Shown here: positions 9,156 through 16,098 of the stretch, piece after piece | Layout: every line of letters begins with the position of its first letter | Numbering within the stretch: the stretch's first letter is position 1 | From: JBBDSU01 sp040904825 | GTDB taxonomy: Bacteria; Actinomycetota; Nitriliruptoria; Nitriliruptorales; Nitriliruptoraceae | Direction: 5' to 3' | Length of the DNA: 53,714 nt | Assembly (NCBI GenBank): GCA_040904825.1 | Contig: JBBDSU010000018.1 | Span: forward strand, 1-53,714 | Made by a program: the position numbers and the translations under genes | The notes under the pieces: model-generated | Database searches by the model: none | What the model was told of the DNA's origin: nothing | Seen by the model: only the letters and a program-made list of their open reading frames with translations

Positions 9156-9309
9156 GTCGGGGTTCGTGGGTTGCCGCGTCGATAGATGCGACGTAAGTGA
9201 CCGGCCTTGTTGAGATGTCGTCGTGACACACATGGCCAACAACCCCCGGCGGCGGTGCAAGTCCGCTGGCCCGGCGCGGTAGGGACCCCATCACGACAGG
9301 AACCATGAC

Positions 9310-9582
9310 GTGGCTGAAACGCTGTCTGACGACAAACAGACCATTATCGAGCGCTTCGCCCGCACACCGGGCGATACCGGTTCACCGGAGGTGCAGGTCG
9401 CGCTGCTGACGCAGCGGATCTCTCATCTCACCGGTCATCTGAAGGAGCATCACGGGGATCACCATTCCCGTCGTGGCTTGCTGATGCTGGTTGGTCAGCG
9501 CCGCCGGCTGCTCAATTACTTGAGAGACAAAGACATCGATCGTTACCGTGCGTTGATCGCAGAGTTGGGTCTGCGCAGGTAA
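9310..9582 (+). CDS. rpsO: 30S ribosomal protein S15
   Basis: S15 binds the central domain of 16S rRNA early in 30S assembly. The 90-aa sequence is full length, with TPGDTGSPEVQVALLTQRI, HLKEHHGDHHSRRGLL and GQRRRLLNYLRDKD. The start is the GTG at 9310, after an AGGA site. It precedes pnp, as in most bacteria, and an extensive hairpin follows the stop. Confidence 0.98.
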   Translation: MAETLSDDKQTIIERFARTPGDTGSPEVQVALLTQRISHLTGHLKEHHGDHHSRRGLLMLVGQRRRLLNYLRDKDIDRYRALIAELGLRR

Positions 9583-9589
9583 TACCGAC

Positions 9590-9620
9590 GGCTGCGGCGG
9601 GTCAGGCGACCCCCGCGGCC
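9590..9620 (+). terminator. rpsO-pnp intergenic hairpin
   Basis: Eight nt after the rpsO stop lies a 13-bp stem with one bulged C (9598) and a 4-nt loop (9604-9607), followed by TTGTTG. Left arm GGCTGCGG plus GGGTC; right arm GACCC plus CCGCGGCC. It looks like an intrinsic terminator. It could also be an RNase III-type processing stem, as known in the E. coli rpsO-pnp region. Confidence 0.65.
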
Positions 9621-9635
9621 TTGTTGTGGAACCGG

Positions 9636-9818
9636 CCTAGTGTTGGCACTTTCCAGGACATGAAACTAGGAGGCGACCGCACAGGTCGGTCGTCAGTGGA
9701 GACGCCTCGGTGACCCGCAAAAGGGTTTGCGAGACGCCCTCACTGATGAACCGACTCACCGGTTCGGACGCCTCCAGAGCATCCCGCGATACCGCGGGCG
9801 CGTGCCGCCTCTGGCGGC
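9636..9818 (+). promoter_or_regulatory. Structured pnp leader
   Basis: Between the terminator-like stem and pnp, several stems follow one another. CCTAGT (9636-9641) pairs with ACTAGG (9665-9670). CGCAAA (9716-9721) pairs with TTTGCG (9726-9731) around a 4-nt loop. CCCGCG (9783-9788) pairs with CGCGGG (9793-9798), and GCCGCC (9804-9809) with GGCGGC (9813-9818). The last two end just before the ribosome binding site AAGGAGG (9831-9837). PNPase autoregulation through a folded leader is known in E. coli; here it is inferred. Confidence 0.4.
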
Positions 9819-9843
9819 CGTGACGACACCAAGGAGGCCCACA

Positions 9844-12282
9844 GTGGGCAAGCTCGGCAACCACGAGCACGCCGTCGAGATCGACGGCAAGACGATTACT
9901 TTCGAGTCCGGACGACTCGGCATGCAGGCTGGCGGCGCAGTCGTCGCCAGCATCGGTGACACCAAAGTGCTGTCGACGACCACTGCATCCAAAGAGCCGA
10001 AGGATTTTCTTCCGTTCTTCCCTCTGACCATCGAGGTCGAGGAGCGGATGTATGCCAACGGCCGTATCCCTGGTTCGTTCTTCAAGCGTGAAGGACGGCC
10101 TTCGGAGAACGCGATCCTGGTGTGCCGGCTGACTGACCGCCCGTTGCGTCCGACCTTCGCTGAAGGCCTGCGCAACGAAGTCCAGGTGGTCAACACCATC
10201 ATCCAGACCGCTCAGGTCGACCCTTACGACGTCGTGGCGATGAATGGATCGTCGCTGTCGACGATGTTGTCGGGTATTCCGTTCGACGGTCCCGTCGCCG
10301 CGGTTCGCTACGCGATGCTGCGCGATGGTTCATGGGTCGCTTTCCCGACATTCGAGGAACTCGAGTCGGAAGCCGTGTTCAACATGGTCATTTGCGGACG
10401 TGTCGAGGACGACGGCGAGATCGCCATTCTCATGATTGAAGCTGAGGCGACCCGCGACGCGTGGGTCAAGATCGACATGGGTGCTCCAGCGCCAACCGAG
10501 CAGGTTGTCGGTGAGGCGATCGAGCAGGTCAAGCCGATCATTCGCCAGTTGTGTGAGGCGCAGCAAGCCTTCGTCGACAAGGTCGGCGTGCGTGACGCGG
10601 GCGAGTTCCCGCTGTTCCCGGACCACTCGGACGCGATCTTCGACGTGGTCTACGACCACGTCGGTGCACGGGTCGAGGAGGTCTATCGCCGCGACGATCT
10701 GAGCAAGGAAGGCAAGGACGCGGCGTTGGCAGAAGTCAAGATCGATGCCGTGGCCCATGCGGTGGCCAACGGACCGGACGATCTTGAAGAAGGCGATCGT
10801 CGCAAGCAGGCTTCTGAAGCATTCCGTACGACGGAGAAGAAGGTCGTCCGGCGCCTGATCGTCGAAGACGGCTATCGAGTCGACGGCCGGTCTCCAACCC
10901 AGTTGCGTCCAGTGACCGCCGATGTAGGCGTCCTGCCGCTGTCGCATGGATCGTCGATCTTCGAGCGTGGCGAAACCCAGGTCATGTCGGTCTTGGCTTT
11001 GGGTACCACCCGCGAAGGGCAGCGGCTCGACACCCTCGATCCTGAGGACGAGAAGCTGTTCATGCACCACTACAACATGCCGCCGTACTCGACTGGTGAA
11101 GCGGGCCGCGTCGGTACGCCTAAGCGTCGTGAAATCGGCCATGGTGCGCTCGCCGAACGGGCGATCCTGCCGGTTCTGCCGGATATCGACGAGTGGCCGT
11201 ATGCCATGCGGGTCGTGTCCGACGTGCTGAGCTCCAACGGTTCGACCTCGATGGGTTCGGTGTGTGCGACCTCGCTGGCGTTGATGGACGGTGGCGTGCC
11301 AATCCATGCTGCGGTTTCAGGTATTGCCATGGGTCTGGTGTTCGAGAACGGCAAGTTCACGACATTGACCGACATCCAGGGTGTTGAGGACTTCTTCGGC
11401 GACATGGACTTCAAGGTCGCTGGCCCGGAGAACTTCATCACCGCTCTGCAGTTGGACACCAAGCTGGCCGGGATACCCGCGCAGGTTCTTCAGGACGCGC
11501 TGTTGCAGGCACGCGAAGCGCGCATGGAGATCCTCGATGTGATGAATGCGGCTATCTCTGCGCCGCGTGACGAGGTTGCCGAAACTGCTCCTCGCGTCGA
11601 GGTGGTGCGCATTCCGCAGGACAAGATCGGTGCGATCATCGGTCCCCGTGGTGCGATCATCAAGGAACTGGTCGAGGTGACCGGTGCCCAGATCGATGTC
11701 GATGAGGAAGCCGGTCGTGGGGTCGTCAAGATCTACGCAACATCGCGTGCGCAGGCTCAAGATGCCCTCGACCGCATCAACGCGATCGCCAACCCGCAGC
11801 TGCCCGAGAAGGGCGAGCGGTACCACGCGACGGTCGTCAAGACGGTCGATTTCGGTGCCTTCGTCAACTTGACCCCCGGGACCGACGGGCTGCTTCACAT
11901 CTCGGAGTTGTCCAAGATCGTAGGCAAGCGGCTCGATCACGCTGAAGAGGCTGTCAACGTTGGGGACCAGGTGCTCGTCCAGGTCATCGACGTGCTCGAC
12001 GGTGGCCGCAAGTTCAAGCTTGAGTACGTCGGTGAGAAAGCTGACAAGTCGTCGGGCAGCGATGGCAACCGTGGCGGCAACGGCGGTTCCGGCGGCGAGC
12101 AAGGTGGTGACCGCAACCAGGACACAAGCCGCGGCGGTGGGCGCGACCGTGCCCGCAGTGGTGGCGACCGGGAGCGTTCCAGCGGCGGTGAGCGTGAGCG
12201 TTCAGGCGGCGACGGTACGGGATCCGGTGGCGACGAGCCGACGCGTACACGGACACGAAGCCGCAGCCGCGATCGCGACTGA
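9844..12282 (+). CDS. pnp: Polyribonucleotide nucleotidyltransferase (PNPase)
   Basis: PNPase degrades RNA 3' to 5' using phosphate and can add tails in reverse. The protein is 812 aa. Two RNase PH-like cores are visible: FFPLTIEVEERMYANGRIPG in the first, and SNGSTSMGSVCATSLALMDG in the second. A KH domain (IGAIIGPRGAIIKELVEVTG) and an S1 domain (VDFGAFVNLTPGTDGLLHIS) follow. From about residue 735 a tail rich in Gly, Arg, Ser and Asp runs to the end. The GTG at 9844 lies 6 nt after AAGGAGG (9831-9837). The M16 peptidase starts 6 nt downstream. Confidence 0.97.
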   Translation: MGKLGNHEHAVEIDGKTITFESGRLGMQAGGAVVASIGDTKVLSTTTASKEPKDFLPFFPLTIEVEERMYANGRIPGSFFKREGRPSENAILVCRLTDRPLRPTFAEGLRNEVQVVNTIIQTAQVDPYDVVAMNGSSLSTMLSGIPFDGPVAAVRYAMLRDGSWVAFPTFEELESEAVFNMVICGRVEDDGEIAILMIEAEATRDAWVKIDMGAPAPTEQVVGEAIEQVKPIIRQLCEAQQAFVDKVGVRDAGEFPLFPDHSDAIFDVVYDHVGARVEEVYRRDDLSKEGKDAALAEVKIDAVAHAVANGPDDLEEGDRRKQASEAFRTTEKKVVRRLIVEDGYRVDGRSPTQLRPVTADVGVLPLSHGSSIFERGETQVMSVLALGTTREGQRLDTLDPEDEKLFMHHYNMPPYSTGEAGRVGTPKRREIGHGALAERAILPVLPDIDEWPYAMRVVSDVLSSNGSTSMGSVCATSLALMDGGVPIHAAVSGIAMGLVFENGKFTTLTDIQGVEDFFGDMDFKVAGPENFITALQLDTKLAGIPAQVLQDALLQAREARMEILDVMNAAISAPRDEVAETAPRVEVVRIPQDKIGAIIGPRGAIIKELVEVTGAQIDVDEEAGRGVVKIYATSRAQAQDALDRINAIANPQLPEKGERYHATVVKTVDFGAFVNLTPGTDGLLHISELSKIVGKRLDHAEEAVNVGDQVLVQVIDVLDGGRKFKLEYVGEKADKSSGSDGNRGGNGGSGGEQGGDRNQDTSRGGGRDRARSGGDRERSSGGERERSGGDGTGSGGDEPTRTRTRSRSRDRD

Positions 12283-12288
12283 GGGTTC

Positions 12289-13554
12289 GTGACCCATCAG
12301 CTGACAACCCTGCCGACGGGCGTGACCGTCGTGACCGAGGCGATGCCTTCGGTCCGGTCGGTCGCCCTCGGCATGTGGGTTGCGGTTGGATCGCGCGACG
12401 AACAGCCGGCTGATGCCGGCTGTTCGCATTTCCTCGAACACCTGTTGTTCAAGGGAACGTCGCGGCGGTCTGCACGTGACATCGCCGAGGCCTTGGATGC
12501 CGTCGGGGGTGAACTCAACGCGTTCACCTCCAAAGAGCACACGTGCTTTTATGCGCGGGTGCTCGACCGCGATGTGCCACTCGCGTTCGATGTGCTGGCC
12601 GACATGATCGTTGATGCGCGTAATGCACCCGAGGACGTCGATGCCGAGCGCGACGTGGTGTTGTCTGAACTCGAGATCCACTACGACACGCCAGACGACC
12701 TTGTCCATTCGGACTTTGCGCGCACGGTGCTCGCCGAACACCCGTTGGCTCTTGAGACGCTGGGAAGCGAAGCATCAATTCATGGTCTTGATCGCGGCCG
12801 AATCCACGACTACTACCTGGCGCATTACCGCCCGGAGCACCTAGTCGTTGCAGCGGCAGGCAATGTTGATCACGAAGCGATTGTCAACCTGGCGCACGAG
12901 CGGCTGGGAAACTTGGGACGTCCGGGCGGTGTGCGGGCTGACCGCACTGCGCCGATCGCGTTCGGTGAGCGCCAGGTCAACGTCCGGCATCGGGCGACTG
13001 AACAGGTCCATCTGGTGTTGGGTGTGCCTGGCTTGTCGCAACGCCACGATGATCGCTGGGCACTACGAGTCCTCGATCTTGTGCTCGGGGGTGGCATGTC
13101 GTCGCGCTTGTTCCAAACCATTCGGGAAGAGCGCGGTTTGGCCTACACCACCTACAGTTATGCGTCGTCGTTCTCCGACGGCGGCCTGTTCGGCGCCTAC
13201 GTCGGCACGTCGCCTGCGAAGGTTGACACGGTGGCTGCACTACTGCGAGCCGAACTGGACCGGGTTGGTGACGACCTGACTGCCGATGAGGTTGACCGGG
13301 CACGCAGTTCGCTCACGGGACAGACGGTGTTGTCGCTTGAGAACACGTTTTCGCGCATGGCGCGTGTTGGCCATCAGGTCGTTGCCGGCGACGAGATCGT
13401 CACGGTCGATGAAGCACTGACGATGATCGGTGACGTCGATGTGGCCGCCGTCAAGGACGTCGCGCAACGTGTGCTGGCCCAGCCGCGAGTTCTGGCAGTG
13501 GTAGGACCGTTCGCTCCAGAAGAGTCGGAACGGTTCGCTGGTGTGGTGCAATAG
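12289..13554 (+). CDS. M16-family zinc metallopeptidase
   Basis: A processing-peptidase/pitrilysin family protein of 421 aa, the usual size of the single-chain form found next to pnp. The inverted zinc motif is His47-Phe-Leu-Glu50-His51, and Glu127 in ERDVVLSEL is the third ligand at the family spacing of 76 residues after His51. The second half holds the inactive repeat domain with GGGMSSRLFQTIREERGLAY. The substrate is unknown. The start GTG at 12289 is close behind the pnp stop with only a weak GAGGG. A perfect hairpin lies within the coding sequence just before the zinc motif. Confidence 0.92.
   Translation: MTHQLTTLPTGVTVVTEAMPSVRSVALGMWVAVGSRDEQPADAGCSHFLEHLLFKGTSRRSARDIAEALDAVGGELNAFTSKEHTCFYARVLDRDVPLAFDVLADMIVDARNAPEDVDAERDVVLSELEIHYDTPDDLVHSDFARTVLAEHPLALETLGSEASIHGLDRGRIHDYYLAHYRPEHLVVAAAGNVDHEAIVNLAHERLGNLGRPGGVRADRTAPIAFGERQVNVRHRATEQVHLVLGVPGLSQRHDDRWALRVLDLVLGGGMSSRLFQTIREERGLAYTTYSYASSFSDGGLFGAYVGTSPAKVDTVAALLRAELDRVGDDLTADEVDRARSSLTGQTVLSLENTFSRMARVGHQVVAGDEIVTVDEALTMIGDVDVAAVKDVAQRVLAQPRVLAVVGPFAPEESERFAGVVQ
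12399..12426. repeat. Perfect 12-bp inverted repeat inside the peptidase gene
   Basis: CGAACAGCCGGC (12399-12410) and its exact complement (12415-12426) are separated by TGAT. The encoded residues are EQPADAGC, directly before the zinc-binding motif. The outer bases resemble the half-sites of the LexA box, but the spacing is 18 nt, not 4, so I do not call it one. Confidence 0.7.
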
Positions 13555-13604
13555 CCGGCAGTGGCAGGGTTCACGAAGACCGTTGGGCCACGAGGAGGCG
13601 GCAG

Positions 13605-14399
13605 ATGACCACACGAGTGGCGGTAATCGGCGCAGCCGGACGCATGGGCACGACGACATGCCGGGCGATCGCCGACACCGATGATCTTGCTTTGGTTGCT
13701 GCCATCGATCCGGCCGAATCTGGTGAGCAACTCAGCGCGGTGGCGGGCGTGTCTGGTCCCGCAGGCGAGGTCATCGTTGGCGATGACCTCGACAGTTTGA
13801 TTGATGCAGGTGTGGACGTTGCCGTCGAATTCACTGGTCCCGCCACCGTCGGCGCCAACCTGGTCGGACTCCTTGAGCGCGGCATCCATGCCGTGGTGGG
13901 TGCGACCGGGATCGCCGACGCCGACCTGGAGCAGGCGCGCAGCCTCGCCTTGCAAGGTCCGGCACGAGCGCTCATCGTCCCGAATTTTTCGATTGGTGCG
14001 GTGTTGATGATGAAGATGGCGGCTGAAGCCTCACGTCATCTACCCCATGTGGAAATCATTGAGCTGCACCACGACGGCAAAGTGGATGCGCCCTCGGGTA
14101 CCGCCTTGCGAACCGCAGAATTGATCGCCGCTGAACGTGCGCGTGTCCCGGATGCGCCGCTGGGCGATGACGCTCATCCGGGCGCCCGGGGTGGCACTCA
14201 CGCTGATGTGCGCATCCATAGTGTGCGCCTCCCGGGGCTTGTCGCCCACCAGGAGGTCATTCTTGGTGGGCTTGGGCAGACGTTGACCTTGCGGCATGAC
14301 TCGTTGGATCGATCATCGTTCATGCCAGGAGTGTTGCTTGCGTGTCGCCAGGTGGCGTCACTCGATGAAATGGCTGTCGGGCTCGAACACGTGTTGTGA
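13605..14399 (+). CDS. dapB: 4-hydroxy-tetrahydrodipicolinate reductase
   Basis: DapB reduces the DapA product with NAD(P)H in the diaminopimelate/lysine pathway. The Rossmann motif VIGAAGRMG opens the protein, and GVDVAVEFTGPATV lies where the cofactor site is expected. The catalytic block is ELHHDGKVDAPSGTA. Length is 264 aa. A clear GAGGAGG precedes the ATG. It lies 50 nt after the peptidase gene. DapA and DapF, the neighbouring and later steps of the pathway, are encoded at 21266 and 40960. Confidence 0.96.
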   Translation: MTTRVAVIGAAGRMGTTTCRAIADTDDLALVAAIDPAESGEQLSAVAGVSGPAGEVIVGDDLDSLIDAGVDVAVEFTGPATVGANLVGLLERGIHAVVGATGIADADLEQARSLALQGPARALIVPNFSIGAVLMMKMAAEASRHLPHVEIIELHHDGKVDAPSGTALRTAELIAAERARVPDAPLGDDAHPGARGGTHADVRIHSVRLPGLVAHQEVILGGLGQTLTLRHDSLDRSSFMPGVLLACRQVASLDEMAVGLEHVL

Positions 14400-14460
14400 C
14401 GCCGACGGGGTGTCGCCCATGATGGGTCGGGCTTGAGCGGCGTGATGGAAGGGATGGGTC

Positions 14461-16092
14461 ATGGCCAGCGATGATCGCTATGTGGAGGCGCTACGCCGGT
14501 TCTCGGGCGACCTGAGGATGGCGCAGCAGGTCTTCGCGTCGATGACCCAGCGCGACGTGGCCATCGAACCGGTGCATTGGCAGTTGCTGTTGAAGGCCCA
14601 CCTCGATGGTCGTGACCTTCCGGGAGCCAGCGCAGTGCTCGACCAGATGGCCGCCGCCGGTGTCGCTATCGACCCCGAGGTGCGCTGGCAGCTGGCTGTG
14701 GCGACCGGCCGAGCCGGGCGTGCAACCGAGGCTGTGGCGATGCTGGAAGCGCTCCACGCTGACGGCTTGCAGCCGCCTGCCACACAAGCTCCCGCCGTCC
14801 TGTCGATCTACGTCGCAGGAGGGCGCTATCCGGCCGCCCGGGCCGTAATGCGCCGAATGACCAATGAAGGCCAAGCTGCCACCGACGACGAATACGCCCG
14901 CATTCTTGCTGATTGCCTTGATCGCAAAGCGATCAAGGATTCGCGTGCGGTCATCGAGGCCATGTTGGCGGTGGGGCGTCCTCCGTCGGCGCAGCAGGCC
15001 GAGGTGCTGGTTGCGATGATTGCACGTGCCGGCCACCCGGACCGCGCTGAAGAGCTGTTGACCCTCATGCGCGACGGTGGGGTCGACGTGGCAGCATCGG
15101 TAATGACCGAGCTGCTCCTCGCGCACGCCAAAGCCGGTGACACGTCCGCAGCAGATCGCACGATGGCTGCCCTGGCTGATGCAGGAGGAGCTGTATCGAG
15201 CCACCACCACAATGCCCTGTTGGAAGCTGCGATCGCCGCAGGCGACGCCGATGCAGCCTGGGACGTCGCGCTGCGGCTGGCGACCCAAGGCCGGATTCCC
15301 ACAGGGGCCAACCTTGAAGGACTCATCGACGTCAGCTTGGCGGCGAAGCGATTGTCGGCGGCCAGCGGGGTGATCGACTGGATGCTGATGCTCGGTGTGC
15401 CGATTCCACCTCAGAAGGCAGCCGAGGTGCTGGCAGGCCACTTGAAGGCTGGCGACCTGGATCTCACGTTGTCACTGGTCGATGTAATGGCGGCCCGAGG
15501 TGTGCCTATCGACAGGCGCGTTGCCCGTGATCTGGTGGAGCGCACCATCAAAGCCAAGCGGTTCGATGTTGCTGAACGCCTGCTGCTGGCCTTCAAAGCC
15601 AGCGGTTCGCTTACACAGGCGCGCCATTTCGGGTCGTTGCTGTCGGCGTTGTTGGCCGCGAAGAAGGTCGACGAAGCGCTGGCGCTGCTGGGACGAATGC
15701 TGGAAGCAGGGGTCAAGCCTCCGACAGCCGATGCGTCGGCGCTGGTTGGCGCGTTGACGCGTGCCGGACGGCTCAGTGAAGCTAATGACGTCATCGTTCG
15801 GCTGGGCCAAGCCTCGGCAGTTGTCGACGAACCGACCTACCGAGCATTGATGTGGGAGCACGCGAAGAAGGGGCAGCATGAGCCGGCGAAGGCGGTCTAC
15901 GACCGTATGGTCGCGGCCGGGATCACCCCAGATGAGCGGCACACCAAGGCACTTGAGTGGGCATCGGGTGCGGTGCCTTCCCGGCTCCCCGATGACGGCG
16001 GTGCGAAGAACTCCGACGGCGACGCGGCGAAGAAGACCGACGGCGACGCCGCGAAGAAGACCGATGGCGACGCCGCCGACAACAGCGAGTAA
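14461..16092 (+). CDS. Pentatricopeptide repeat (PPR) protein, 14 tandem units
   Basis: A 543-aa protein made almost entirely of repeats. From residue 3 to 492 I can lay out fourteen consecutive units of exactly 35 residues with no insertion. The pattern matches P-class PPR repeats: Gly or Lys usual at unit position 14, Ala at 19 (12 of 14), Met or Leu at 26 (one Phe) and Gly at 30 (12 of 14). Pro-Asp or similar ends the best units, for example PTYRALMWEHAKKGQ in unit 14. A half unit (493-509) follows, then an Asp/Lys/Ala tail with 8-residue repeats. There is no signal peptide or membrane segment, so it should be cytosolic. PPR proteins bind single-stranded RNA in organelles and are rare in bacteria. 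The residue pairs at positions 4 and 34 are mostly outside the known PPR code, so no target can be read off. It is last in the pnp-M16-dapB-PPR series; the ATG follows GGAAGGG. Confidence 0.85.
   Translation: MASDDRYVEALRRFSGDLRMAQQVFASMTQRDVAIEPVHWQLLLKAHLDGRDLPGASAVLDQMAAAGVAIDPEVRWQLAVATGRAGRATEAVAMLEALHADGLQPPATQAPAVLSIYVAGGRYPAARAVMRRMTNEGQAATDDEYARILADCLDRKAIKDSRAVIEAMLAVGRPPSAQQAEVLVAMIARAGHPDRAEELLTLMRDGGVDVAASVMTELLLAHAKAGDTSAADRTMAALADAGGAVSSHHHNALLEAAIAAGDADAAWDVALRLATQGRIPTGANLEGLIDVSLAAKRLSAASGVIDWMLMLGVPIPPQKAAEVLAGHLKAGDLDLTLSLVDVMAARGVPIDRRVARDLVERTIKAKRFDVAERLLLAFKASGSLTQARHFGSLLSALLAAKKVDEALALLGRMLEAGVKPPTADASALVGALTRAGRLSEANDVIVRLGQASAVVDEPTYRALMWEHAKKGQHEPAKAVYDRMVAAGITPDERHTKALEWASGAVPSRLPDDGGAKNSDGDAAKKTDGDAAKKTDGDAADNSE
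16015..16086 (+). repeat. 24-bp tandem repeat in the PPR gene tail
   Basis: Three units of 24 bp (16015-16038, 16039-16062, 16063-16086). The first two differ at one base; the third diverges at its end. They encode DGDAAKKT, DGDAAKKT and DGDAADNS. The arrangement suggests slippage expansion of a disordered tail and may vary in copy number between strains. Confidence 0.85.
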
Positions 16093-16098
16093 CAGCAG

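Noticed and set aside
9241..9282. Segment GGTGCAAGTCC resembling part of a cobalamin riboswitch
   Set aside because: The other conserved elements are missing and the downstream gene is rpsO.
10330..11307. A 325-codon minus-strand frame inside pnp
   Set aside because: It is antisense to a conserved PNPase core and arises from GC-rich codon bias.
12399..12426. LexA box in the M16 peptidase gene
   Set aside because: The arms begin CGAAC and end GTTCG, but the centre is 18 nt instead of 4.
14461..16092. TPR or Sel1 repeats as an alternative to PPR
   Set aside because: Units are 35, not 34 or 36 residues, and the conserved positions (Ala19, Met/Leu26, Gly30, terminal Pro-Asp) follow the PPR consensus.
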